Below are positions 7,507 to 15,044 of a stretch of 56,690 nt of DNA, piece by piece. Below the pieces are notes generated by a model, which was not told the DNA's origin, ran no database searches, and saw nothing but the letters and a program-made list of their open reading frames with translations. Location: positions 1 to 56,690 of the forward strand of contig NZ_JAMJWG010000037.1 of NCBI RefSeq assembly GCF_024435355.1, in the 5' to 3' direction. Origin of the DNA: Streptomyces odontomachi. Its GTDB lineage: Bacteria; Actinomycetota; Actinomycetes; Streptomycetales; Streptomycetaceae. The first letter of the stretch is position 1. Each line of letters starts with the position of its first letter. Both the position numbers and the translations under genes were made by a program.

Positions 7507-8436
7507 TTGCTCTCTCGTAGACCCCCCACGCCGAGAGGCAGAAAAGGGAGAAGAGACAGAACCGGCGCCGTGGCGCTCGCCGCCGGTGCGACCGGCGTCG
7601 CCCTGCTGACCGCCGCGGGCCCGGCCCTCGCGGCGCCACAGGCGGCACCGGCACCGCAGGCGGCGCGGGCCTCGCAGGCGGCGCATGCGCCACAGACGCC
7701 GGCACCGTCCGGCAGCTCCCTGCCGGTCGGCTCGGGGTACATGGGTGTGGGGTACCGGGCGGACACCGACGGCGACGCGCTGGGGCCGCTGTCCAGCAGC
7801 GGCGGTGTGCAGGGCATCGACGTGTCGCACTACCAAGGGTCGATCAGCTGGGCGAAAGTGAAGGCCGCCGGGATCCAGTTCGCCTGGATCAAGGCGACCG
7901 AGGGGACTTCGTACAAAGACCCGCAGTTCAACGCCAACTACCTGCACGCGTACAACAACAAGGTGATCCGCGGCGCGTACCACTTCGCGCGCCCGGACGT
8001 CTCCGGCGGCGCGGCACAGGCGAAGTACTTCGCCGGCCACGGTGGCGCCTGGTCCAGGGACAACCTGACCCTGCCCGGTGTCCTGGACATCGAGGGCAGC
8101 TGCTACGGGAAGTCCACCTCGGCGATGCGCACCTGGATCACCGACTTCTACAAGACCTACAAGGCCAAGACCGGCCGGGACATCGTGATCTACACCAGTG
8201 CCAGCTGGTGGAACGGCTGTACCGGCAAATGGGGCGGCATGTCCGCCAAGAGCCCGCTGTGGGCGGCCCACTGGACCTCGGCGGCCAGCCCGACCATCCC
8301 GGCCGGGTTCCCGTTCTGGACGCTCTGGCAGTACACCAGCACGGGCAAGGTCGGCGGAGTGTCCGGAAGCGTGGACCGTGACAAGTTCAACGGCACCCGG
8401 GCCCGGCTGCTGGCGCTTGCCAACAACACCTCCTGA
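7507..8436 (+). CDS. Secreted GH25 lysozyme (N-acetylmuramidase), copy 1
   Basis: A 309-residue secreted muramidase that cleaves the MurNAc-GlcNAc bond of peptidoglycan. The TTG start is fixed by AGGAGG five bases upstream; no ATG lies before the signal peptide. A twin-Arg-rich basic N-terminus, a hydrophobic core (about 20-42) and an Ala/Pro/Gln linker lead to the GH25 domain beginning GIDVSHYQGSISW, with the catalytic Asp/Glu pair in VLDIEGS and the late signatures IVIYTSASWW and FWTLWQYTS. The domain fills the rest of the protein and there is no wall-binding repeat. It is clearly paralogous to the next gene. A terminator separates the two. Confidence 0.93.
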   Translation: MLSRRPPTPRGRKGRRDRTGAVALAAGATGVALLTAAGPALAAPQAAPAPQAARASQAAHAPQTPAPSGSSLPVGSGYMGVGYRADTDGDALGPLSSSGGVQGIDVSHYQGSISWAKVKAAGIQFAWIKATEGTSYKDPQFNANYLHAYNNKVIRGAYHFARPDVSGGAAQAKYFAGHGGAWSRDNLTLPGVLDIEGSCYGKSTSAMRTWITDFYKTYKAKTGRDIVIYTSASWWNGCTGKWGGMSAKSPLWAAHWTSAASPTIPAGFPFWTLWQYTSTGKVGGVSGSVDRDKFNGTRARLLALANNTS

Positions 8437-8441
8437 CTGCT

Positions 8442-8476
8442 CGGGAGGCCCCCGGAACACCTCCTGGGGCCTCCCG
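8442..8476 (+). terminator. Hairpin terminator after lysozyme copy 1
   Basis: A perfect 11-bp stem CGGGAGGCCCC/GGGGCCTCCCG starts six bases after the stop, with a 13-base loop. No U-tract follows, as is usual in Streptomyces. Confidence 0.75.
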
Positions 8477-8772
8477 GGACCCGCCCGGACCCGAGCAGAC
8501 CTGCTGTCCGAACCGCCGGAACTCCCCCGAGCCCCGGCACCTGCGGCAGCCCCGGGCAACCCCCCGCCTCCGGACGGCCGACGGTCTTCCGCACCGCCCG
8601 GAGGCTACGCGAGTAGATCCACCGAGCACCCCCAGCACCACCCCAGCACCACTCCCAGTACCGCCCGCACGGTTCCACCCCGCTCCACCCCGGCTCCACC
8701 CCGCTCCACCCCCCAAAAAAAGCTCCACCCCCACCTCAGTCCCTCTCACACCGGAAGTGCCAGGAGGCAGCC
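8477..8772 (+). other. Low-complexity leader upstream of second lysozyme
   Basis: About 300 bases without a gene. The first part is unremarkable G+C-rich DNA. Positions 8625-8730 are a C-rich, almost G-free run of CCACCCC/CAGCACC/GCTCCACC units on the plus strand that would give an unstructured leader RNA. AGGAGG at 8762-8767 is the ribosome binding site for the next gene. No hairpin or riboswitch is seen. Confidence 0.5.
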
Positions 8773-9669
8773 TTGTTCTCCCCGTTCCTTTCCTCGAAGG
8801 CCATGCAGCGAAGACTCTCCATCGTGGGTGCGATAGGCGCGAGCGTCGCGCTGACGCTCACCATGGCGGCCGGCTCGGCCTCCGCCAAGCCCCTGCCGTC
8901 CGGTAAGGCCGTGCCCCTGGGCCAGGGCTACGCGGGCGTCGGCTACATCCAGGACATGAAGGACTTCAAGCCGGAGAAGGGCGAGGTGAAGACCGGTTCC
9001 GCCACCGAGGGCGTGCTCGGCCCGAACCTCATGGCGTACCCGGCCGGCGTCGACGTCTCCCACTACCAGGGCTCCATCAACTGGAGCTCGGTGAAGGGCG
9101 CGGGCATCCAGTTCGCCTGGATCAAGGCGACCGAGAGCACCAACTACAAGGACCCGCAGTTCAACGCGAACTACCTCAACGCGTACAACGCCAAGGTGAT
9201 CCGCGGCGCCTACCACTTCGCGCAGCCGGGCTCCTCGAGTGGCGCGGCCCAGGCCGACTACTTCGCGAGCAACGGCGGCGCCTGGTCCCGGGACAACCTG
9301 ACCCTGCCCGGCATGCTGGACCTGGAGGGCACCTGCTCCGGCCTGTCGCAGGGCTCGATGCAGTCGTGGATCCTCTCGTTCTACAACGAGTACAAGGCCC
9401 GTACCGGCCGTGACATGGTCATCTACACCAGCCCGAGCTGGTGGAGCTCCTGCACCGGCGGCTGGAGCGGCATGTCGTCCAGGAGCCCGCTGTGGGTCGC
9501 GCACTGGACCACCGCGTCCAGCCCGACCGTCCCGTCCGGGTTCCCGTTCTGGACGATCTGGCAGTACACCGACGCCGGCTCGGTGAGCGGCATCTCGGGC
9601 GCCGTGGACCGCGACCGGTTCAACGGCGACAGCTCGCGGCTGCTGGCCCTGGCCAACAACACCGCGTGA
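8773..9669 (+). CDS. Secreted GH25 lysozyme (N-acetylmuramidase), copy 2
   Basis: A 298-residue paralogue of the preceding gene. The catalytic domain (GVDVSHYQGSINW, MLDLEGTCSG, MVIYTSPSWWSSC, FWTIWQYTD) aligns along its whole length; the differences lie mainly in the signal peptide and linker, which here contains KDFKPEKGEVKTGSA. The TTG at 8773 has AGGAGG five bases upstream, the same arrangement as copy 1; an ATG at 8803 is an alternative but has no such site. The signal peptide is about residues 11-38. The pair looks like an old tandem duplication in which each copy keeps its own leader and terminator. Confidence 0.92.
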   Translation: MFSPFLSSKAMQRRLSIVGAIGASVALTLTMAAGSASAKPLPSGKAVPLGQGYAGVGYIQDMKDFKPEKGEVKTGSATEGVLGPNLMAYPAGVDVSHYQGSINWSSVKGAGIQFAWIKATESTNYKDPQFNANYLNAYNAKVIRGAYHFAQPGSSSGAAQADYFASNGGAWSRDNLTLPGMLDLEGTCSGLSQGSMQSWILSFYNEYKARTGRDMVIYTSPSWWSSCTGGWSGMSSRSPLWVAHWTTASSPTVPSGFPFWTIWQYTDAGSVSGISGAVDRDRFNGDSSRLLALANNTA

Positions 9670-9727
9670 GCAACGGCACTCCGGCACCTCGTGATCAGCG
9701 GCTGAGCTGATCGGACCCAGGAGAGCC

Positions 9728-9764
9728 CCCCGGCGGGGCCGGCCACGGACCGGCCCCGCCGGGG
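9728..9764 (+). terminator. Strong hairpin terminator after lysozyme copy 2
   Basis: A perfect 15-bp stem, CCCCGGCGGGGCCGG (9728-9742) with CCGGCCCCGCCGGGG (9750-9764), around a 7-base loop. It lies about 60 bases after the lysozyme stop and is followed by TTCCTC. Confidence 0.88.
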
Positions 9765-9843
9765 TTCCTCATGTCCCCGGCGGGACGCTGCGGGGGCCGG
9801 CCCCTCCAGAGCGGAATCGCGGGAGTACGGCACACTGGGCGGT

Positions 9844-10197
9844 ATGAAGCTCAGCCGCCGTGTCTCCTGGTTCCTGCTCGCCTTCGGCGCCTGGAGCTGG
9901 GTGATCTGGGTCACTTTCGTAAAGAACCTCTGGCAGGACGGCAGCGGTCTCGCCTTCGATGCTGGCCGGCCCACCGCCTATTTCTGGGTCCACCTGACGC
10001 TGGCGGTGGTCTCCTTCGTGCTCGGCACGGTGATCGGGCTGATCGGCCTGCGGGGCGTGCGTGCCCACCGCGCGGCGGCGTCCGGGGACGACGTCACCCC
10101 GTCCGTCACCCGGTCTCCAGCGGCCGCACGCCCGGCGACGGCTGAACGGGATCCTGATCAGCAGCGTCCGGCACCCACCGCGCCCCGGCCGACGTGA
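9844..10197 (+). CDS. SCO4848-family small membrane protein
   Basis: A 117-residue protein with two hydrophobic helices (WFLLAFGAWSWVIWVTFV at about 9-26 and YFWVHLTLAVVSFVLGTVIGLIGL at about 46-69) and a hydrophilic Pro/Arg/Ala-rich tail. The sequence MKLSRRVSWFLLAFGAWSW matches what I know as the SCO4848-like actinobacterial membrane family, of unknown function, usually found next to the DD-carboxypeptidase as here. The last part of the gene overlaps, on the other strand, the decayed end of an MFS fragment, so its final roughly 30 residues may derive from the rearrangement rather than from the family. Confidence 0.8.
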   Translation: MKLSRRVSWFLLAFGAWSWVIWVTFVKNLWQDGSGLAFDAGRPTAYFWVHLTLAVVSFVLGTVIGLIGLRGVRAHRAAASGDDVTPSVTRSPAAARPATAERDPDQQRPAPTAPRPT

Positions 10198-10369
10198 TGA
10201 ACGACAGCGCGCGGACGCTGATACCGAGGTGGTCACGTACCGCGGGTGCGGCGTAGGCGAAGGTGTTGATGTCGGCGAGCTCGAACGCGAAGCACAGGGC
10301 AAGCGTGCCCACGACCCGGCGCTGATGGCTCGACCAGGGCAACCGGTCGAGCCGGGCGAGCACATTCAT
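10106..10369 (-). pseudogene. Truncated MFS transporter (N-terminal remnant)
   Basis: From an ATG at 10369 with a good GGGAGGG site, the frame encodes MNVLARLDRLPWSSHQRRVV, then a first transmembrane helix with FAFELADINTFAYAAPAVRDHLG, which is the start of a major-facilitator sugar or aromatic-acid transporter. After about 60 residues (SFITSAG) homology stops, and unrelated residues lead to a stop inside the SCO4848-family gene. A working MFS protein needs about 400 residues, so this is a remnant. It probably once belonged with the MmgE/PrpD and LysR genes upstream on the same strand. Confidence 0.7.
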
Positions 10370-10490
10370 TGGAACCCTCCCTGCCTTTCCTCTGATTTCG
10401 TTCGGGGTCTGGCCTCGGTTTTCGGTGTGGGTGGTCGACCTGCGGGTCGCCCCAGGGGGCGGCCCAGGGAGCGGCCCCGCAGGGCCGCCG

Positions 10491-10597
10491 AAAGGGGCGC
10501 GGGGAACTGCGCGACCGGCCACGACGATGGCTGCACGTCGGGCAAGGCCTGAAGTGGGTTAAAAGGGGCGCGGGGAACTGCGCGACCGGCCACGACG
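10491..10597 (+). repeat. Two dispersed intergenic repeat copies (2 and 3)
   Basis: Copies at 10491-10527 and 10561-10597 both read AAAGGGGCGCGGGGAACTGC and continue GCGACCGGCCACGACG, separated by 33 unrelated bases. They sit between the MFS remnant and the end of the short MmgE/PrpD-like gene, close to a rearrangement point. Confidence 0.85.
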
Positions 10598-10649
10598 GCG
10601 CCGCACGTCATCACGACCAGCAAGGGCAGTTCCCGGCGCTGAGGCCCAC

Positions 10650-11291
10650 TCAGCGCCAGCCCGTACCGGAGGACATCACCGCGAACAACCCCCGCCGCCC
10701 CTCCAACGGCTCCGCCGACGAGGTGAACCCGCACTGCGCGAGCAGCACCGCCTCCACGGCGTTCGCCGCCGCTTTGCCGAGCGCCAGCGCCTCCGCGTCG
10801 GTACCCGCCGCAGCGGTCAACCCGGCGGCCTGGGTCGCGCACAGGCCGACCGCGTGCCGCAACGTGTCCTCGTCGAGGTCGCACAGCCGGCCGGCGGCGG
10901 CGCACGCGCCGAGCTGCCCTGCGGTGGCCCGCACGTCCCAGCCCGCCGCCGAGTGCGTCGGACCGAGGGCGGCGGCCACCCGGTCGGCGACCTCGTGGCC
11001 GACGGCGACGGCGGTCGTTGCGCGCACGCCGTCGGCCAGCGCGACCGCCGCGGCACACACCGCCGTCCACGTCAGTTCGGGATCGCCGGCGACGGCCGCT
11101 GCCGCGCCCGACTCCGAGGCCGTCCACAGCGGATCCGTGGAGCCGGCGGCCAGCGCGGTGAGGGCGGCGGGCGCCCGACCGGCCGACCGGGCCCGGTGGA
11201 AGCGGGCCAGCTGCCCGGCGGCCGTGTCCAGCGCCTCCGGGGCGGGGGCGGCGGTGCGGACGTACCGGACCACCCATGCTGTCGCGTTCAT
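10650..11291 (-). CDS. MmgE/PrpD-like protein, short form
   Basis: A 213-residue, Ala-rich, probably all-helical protein. It includes DPELTWTAVCAAAVALADGVRA and HSAAGWDVRATAGQLGACAA..LCDLDEDTLRHAVGLCATQAAG, which resembles the helical N-terminal domain of MmgE/PrpD enzymes (2-methylcitrate dehydratase/aconitate decarboxylase superfamily) but without the second domain. Its ATG overlaps the stop of the full-length MmgE/PrpD gene by four bases (ATGA), so the two are translationally coupled and probably act together. I infer an accessory subunit or a half-length paralogue; the substrate is unknown. Confidence 0.72.
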   Translation of the reverse strand: MNATAWVVRYVRTAAPAPEALDTAAGQLARFHRARSAGRAPAALTALAAGSTDPLWTASESGAAAAVAGDPELTWTAVCAAAVALADGVRATTAVAVGHEVADRVAAALGPTHSAAGWDVRATAGQLGACAAAGRLCDLDEDTLRHAVGLCATQAAGLTAAAGTDAEALALGKAAANAVEAVLLAQCGFTSSAEPLEGRRGLFAVMSSGTGWR

Positions 11292-12736
11292 ACGGTCGTC
11301 CCTTCTCCGGGACCTTCGGTGGGGTGTCCCGGACCTGCGGTCGGATCTCCTGGGCCAGCGGTGGGATCTCCTGAGCCAGGGGTGGGATCTCCTGGGTCAG
11401 GGGTGGGATCTCCTGAGCCAGGGGTGGGATCTCCCGGACCATCGGCCGTCCGGATCACGGCCAGCAGCTCGTCCGGGCCCGGCGCCGCGGCGAGCCGTTC
11501 GACGGCGTCGTGGATCGGGGCGGTGGCCCCGGCTCCGAGTACGGGCTCGACCAGGCGGCGGACCTTGTCGTATAGCTCGTCGTCGGTCAGCGGGCGGGCC
11601 AGGCTGCCGCGGGCGTGCTCGATGTGGACGGTGACCGGCTCGGCGCCGGCGCGTGCCACCCGGATGAGGGCCTCGTCGCGGTTGCGTTCCGCGCTGGGCA
11701 CCAGGGTGATCAGGTCACGCAGCCGTGCGGCGTCCACGGACCGCGCCCGTGCGTCGCTGAACTGCGGCAGTCCCACCTCGCCGTCCAACAGCCCGACCGC
11801 AGCGGCGTGATAGGCGCTGAAGCGCGCCTGGAGCCCGTCGGCCGGCTGGCGACGGCCCATCAGCTCGGGCACCAGCGGATGGCAGGCGACGGAGACACCG
11901 GTGATCGTGTCCGGGTCGCCGACCTGCCGCGCCGCCGCGCAGGCCGCGTCGATGACCGGGTGCGCCACGATCCCGCACGGATACGGCTTGAAGGCGTTGC
12001 GCTCCAGCTCCCAGTCGCGGTCCCAGGCGCCTTCCAGGTGGGCCCGGCGCACCGTCCCGGACAGCGCCGCGAGCCCGCGTGCGCTGAGCGGATCGGCGGG
12101 CCCCGTGCAGCCGCCGGCCGCCAGCCTGGCCGCCAACACCCCGTTCGCCGCGGCCTTGCCCGGGTGGAACGGCTTGGTCATCGAGCCGAACCCCTCACGC
12201 TGACCGACCGTCATGGTCCCCGTGAGGGCAAGGGCGTGCTCGGTCCGCTCGGCGTCCAGGCCGAGCAGCACGGCGGCGGCGACCGCGGCGCCGTAGACGC
12301 CGCAGGTGCCGGTGATGTGCCAGCCGCGGTCGTAGTGCTCCGGCGAGATGGCGTTGCCGATCCGCAACTGCGTTTCACAGCCCAGCGCGAAGGCGGTCAG
12401 GTAGCGCTCGCCCGGTACGTCGAGCTCCGGGCACAGCGACAGGACGGTGGCGAGCGTCGCGGCGCCCGGGTGGATCACCGTGGCCAGGTGCGTGTCGTCG
12501 TAGTCGTCCAGGTGCGCCGCGGTGCCCACCACCAGCGCACCCCAGTACGCGTCGATGGTCTCCCGGCGCCCGGGCAGCACGACCGAGCCGGCGGCCGCGC
12601 GCCGGGAGGCGGCGCTGAGCAGCGCTTCCACCGCGGGGATGCGGGCCGCGCCGATCGCGGTGCCCAGCACGTTGAACAGGCTTCGGCGCGCGGCCCGCGC
12701 CGCCGCACTCGGCAACGGTGCCGCTGCCGCCGTCAT
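11288..12736 (-). CDS. MmgE/PrpD-family protein
   Basis: A 482-residue member of the 2-methylcitrate dehydratase family: a helical domain starting RRSLFNVLGTAIGA, a conserved DDTHLATVIHPGAATLATVLSL, HITGTCGVYGAAVAAAVLLGL, GSMTKPFHPGKAAANGVLAA, and a second domain with KPYPCGIVAHPVIDAAC. Family members dehydrate or decarboxylate small carboxylic acids; the substrate here is unknown. The C-terminal roughly 50 residues are a GDPTPGS-type 7-residue repeat absent from the family. The N-terminus looks short: family-like residues (SQFCDRL) continue in frame upstream of the ATG without another standard start. A LysR gene lies upstream and the coupled half-length paralogue downstream. Confidence 0.8.
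   Translation of the reverse strand: MTAAAAPLPSAAARAARRSLFNVLGTAIGAARIPAVEALLSAASRRAAAGSVVLPGRRETIDAYWGALVVGTAAHLDDYDDTHLATVIHPGAATLATVLSLCPELDVPGERYLTAFALGCETQLRIGNAISPEHYDRGWHITGTCGVYGAAVAAAVLLGLDAERTEHALALTGTMTVGQREGFGSMTKPFHPGKAAANGVLAARLAAGGCTGPADPLSARGLAALSGTVRRAHLEGAWDRDWELERNAFKPYPCGIVAHPVIDAACAAARQVGDPDTITGVSVACHPLVPELMGRRQPADGLQARFSAYHAAAVGLLDGEVGLPQFSDARARSVDAARLRDLITLVPSAERNRDEALIRVARAGAEPVTVHIEHARGSLARPLTDDELYDKVRRLVEPVLGAGATAPIHDAVERLAAAPGPDELLAVIRTADGPGDPTPGSGDPTPDPGDPTPGSGDPTAGPGDPTAGPGHPTEGPGEGTTV
11320..11440. repeat. 21-bp tandem repeat in the 3' end of the MmgE/PrpD gene
   Basis: Five to seven units of GTGGGATCTCCTGAGCCAGG plus one base, each 21 bases and in frame, encode the GDP-T-P/A-x-x tail of the protein. 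The three central units are almost identical and the outer ones degenerate, which suggests slippage expansion. Confidence 0.8.
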
Positions 12737-12915
12737 CAGCCGGTCGCAGAACTGAGAGGTCAGCGACCCGCAAGGGGTTGGTGCAACATGGCCGAAAAGT
12801 TAGGTACGCCGCCAAGACGGAACAACGCCAAGCACACACCAAAACCGTTGCACCCCACGCAAAGATCGCCCGAGAGAGCCCGACCGACTCCCCCCGCCCC
12901 TGGGGCTGGCCCCCG

Positions 12916-13245
12916 CCAGCCAGGGGCGCGGGGAACTGCGCGACCAGCCACGACGATGACTGCGGTTCGTCACCGTCCCAAGGGGGCTGCTCCTGCCGCG
13001 TGGTGGCCACCGGCCGGGAGCGGGCTGGGGGCGCAGCCCCGGTGGAGAGGGGGCGCGCCCCTGACGGGGCTACCGGGGCGTCCAGCCAGGGGCGCGGGGA
13101 ACTGCGCGACCAGCCACGACGATGACTGCGGTTCGTCACCGTCCCAAGGGGGCTGCTCCTGCCGCGTGGTGGCCACCGGCCGGGAGCGGGCTGGGGGCGC
13201 AGCCCCGGTGGAGAGGGGGCGCCCCCCTGACGGGGCTACCGGGGC
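12916..13245 (+). repeat. 166-bp direct tandem duplication containing dispersed repeat copies 4 and 5
   Basis: Two consecutive near-identical 166-base units (12916-13081 and 13082-13245) each start with CCAGCCAGGGGCGCGGGGAA, include the dispersed GGGGCGCGGGGAACTGCGCG element and a G+C-rich palindrome (GGGCTGGGGGCGCAGCCCCGG), and end at ACCGGGGCGT. One internal difference is visible (GGCGCGCCCC versus GGCGCCCCCC). The second unit supplies the 3' end of the LysR gene. The rest of 12737-12915 has no gene and should hold the MmgE promoter. Confidence 0.88.
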
Positions 13246-14173
13246 GTGAGCCCCGTTTCAGGGCGAGACCGTTGGCACGGGCAACCCGGGCCAACGCCCG
13301 CACGCTGTCGTGCGCGGCCCCACCCCCGGGGTAGGCGACGAAGATGGTGCGGTGGGCCGAGCTCGGCTCCCCGATGCGGAGCCGGGCGACGCGGGGATGG
13401 TGGTGGTCGTTCATCCCCTCGGGCACCACCGACACCCCCAGCCCCGCCCCCACCATCGACTCGACGAGGAACAGATCGTTCCCCTCCACGGTGACCCGCG
13501 GCACGAAACCCGCACGGGCACAGGCGTTGATCATGTGGGTGCGGCTGCTCGACCCGGGCTCCATGGCGACGAACGAACGGTCCCGCACCTCCGCCAGGTC
13601 CACCGTGCCGCGTGCGGCGAGCGGATCGTGCGCGGGCACCGCCAGCAGCAGCGACTCCGTGAACAGCGGCTGGACCACCATGTTCGGCTCGACCGGCGAC
13701 ACCGACGTGAACGCGACGTCGTCGTCCCCGCGCAGCAGCGCGGACACCACGGCGTTGGCCGAGCCCTGCCAGCAGCGGTACCGCAGCCCGGCCCGGTCAC
13801 GTAGCAGTTCGGCCAGGACGGTCGGGACGAAGCCGAGGCCGAGGCCGAGCGAGTACGTGTGCGCGATGCGCAGCAGCCGCTGCGGCTCCCCCGCCTCGGC
13901 CAGCGTGGCGCCCACCGCGTCCACCCGCGCGCGCAGTACGCCGTGCGCCTCCCGCGCCAGCACCCACCCGCTGTGCCGCAACCGCACCCTGCGCCCCGCC
14001 TGCTCCACCAGCGGGACCTCCAGCTCGCGCTCCAGGGCCCGCACGCTGCGCTGCACGGTGGATACGCTGACGCCCAGCTCGGCGGCGGCCTCCCCGAAGT
14101 GCTCGGTCCTGGCGAACACCAGGAACACTTCGAGGTCGTCGAAGGTCACCCGGTGCGCGCGTTCCTCTGCCAT
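13136..14173 (-). CDS. LysR-family transcriptional regulator with repeat-derived C-terminus
   Basis: A 345-residue LysR-type regulator. The winged helix-turn-helix is at about residues 8-67 (FDDLEVFLVFARTEHFGEAA through VSTVQRSVRALERELEVPL), followed by a periplasmic-binding-like effector domain (LLRIAHTYSLGLGLGFVPTV, AFTSVSPVEPN, GLGVSVVPEGMNDH). Family-like sequence ends near LARVARANGLALKRG, about residue 300, the usual length. The last roughly 45 residues (Gly/Pro/His/Arg-rich) are translated from the 166-bp repeat, so the native stop has been lost. It lies directly upstream of the MmgE/PrpD pair and presumably controls it, perhaps together with the lost MFS gene. Confidence 0.85.
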   Translation of the reverse strand: MAEERAHRVTFDDLEVFLVFARTEHFGEAAAELGVSVSTVQRSVRALERELEVPLVEQAGRRVRLRHSGWVLAREAHGVLRARVDAVGATLAEAGEPQRLLRIAHTYSLGLGLGFVPTVLAELLRDRAGLRYRCWQGSANAVVSALLRGDDDVAFTSVSPVEPNMVVQPLFTESLLLAVPAHDPLAARGTVDLAEVRDRSFVAMEPGSSSRTHMINACARAGFVPRVTVEGNDLFLVESMVGAGLGVSVVPEGMNDHHHPRVARLRIGEPSSAHRTIFVAYPGGGAAHDSVRALARVARANGLALKRGSRPGSPVRGAPPLHRGCAPSPLPAGGHHAAGAAPLGR

Positions 14174-14402
14174 GGCTGGAGTATGGCCGAAAGCGGAATT
14201 CCGTCTTCCCTGGCATTCAATGCCGCCGTCGGCCGGCGCGCGACGGGGCGGGGCCGTACCGACGCGTTGCGGCGTCCGCGGCGCGCTGTCCGCAACTGAC
14301 GTGGGCCGTCAGGGCGTCCACGGAGATGGCGAGGCCGCCACGGGCCGACACCACGTGGTGGGCGTCAACCGGACGACGTGCAGCGAAAGGGGCGTGCCTG
14401 AC

Positions 14403-14879
14403 GTGTCGCGGACATGGGTGATCACGGGTGCGGTCGTGGTGGTGGGTGCCGCGCTTCTCGCGGTGCGGGTGAGGAGAGCGCTGGGCGACCCCTTCGGGCA
14501 GGCGGAGAAAGAACTGGACAAGCGGGATCGGGCGCTACGCGAGGAGCACCCCGACACCACGGCGTTGCGGCACCGGGCCCACTACCTGAGCGAGACCGGG
14601 GACCTGGCCGGCGCCGTGGAGGTCTCCGAGCAGTTGCTGGCCGAGCGGGTGCTGGCGCTGGGCGAAGACCACCCCCAGGTCCTCACCACCCGGCACAACC
14701 TGGCCGTCCTGCGCGGGAGGGCGGGGGACGCGGCCGGCGCCGCCGAGGACTTCGAACGGCTGGTGCCCGACATGCGGCGGGTGCACGGAGCCGACTACAT
14801 CTACACCGTCCTGGCGGAGCGCGCCGCCGCCCGCTGGCGGCAGGAGGCGGAGGGCGGCGGCGGCCAGGGTGCCGAGTGA
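14403..14879 (+). CDS. Membrane-anchored TPR-like protein
   Basis: A 158-residue protein with one N-terminal membrane helix (WVITGAVVVVGAALLAV, about 4-21) followed by two or three tetratricopeptide-like helical pairs (ALREEHPDTTALRHRAHYLSETGDLAGAVE, ALGEDHPQVLTTRHNLAVL), the spacing seen in kinesin-light-chain-type TPRs. I use the GTG at 14403 because GAAAGGGG lies ten bases before it; a GTG nine bases earlier sits too close to that site. The role is presumably protein-protein contact at the membrane. It is convergent with the NB-ARC gene, whose C-terminal TPRs are related in style. Confidence 0.75.
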   Translation: MSRTWVITGAVVVVGAALLAVRVRRALGDPFGQAEKELDKRDRALREEHPDTTALRHRAHYLSETGDLAGAVEVSEQLLAERVLALGEDHPQVLTTRHNLAVLRGRAGDAAGAAEDFERLVPDMRRVHGADYIYTVLAERAAARWRQEAEGGGGQGAE

Positions 14880-15044
14880 CGAGAGGGGCGCCGTATCCGC
14901 GCACTGCAGGCTGCCCCGCCCGCAAGGGCGCGCGCGGACGGCACCCCCGCCCCGGGCGACGTCGCCGACACCACTGGTAACGCGCCCCGCGGCGGGAGCT
15001 GATCGCGCCAGGCGGCCTGTGCCGACCGCGTCCGAAGGCGCGGG

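Noticed and set aside
3860..7609. A 1249-codon open frame on the plus strand
   Set aside because: It runs across the UbiA and GtrA genes and antisense to the carboxypeptidase in a different frame. Its Arg/Pro-rich composition is typical of shadow frames in high-G+C DNA.
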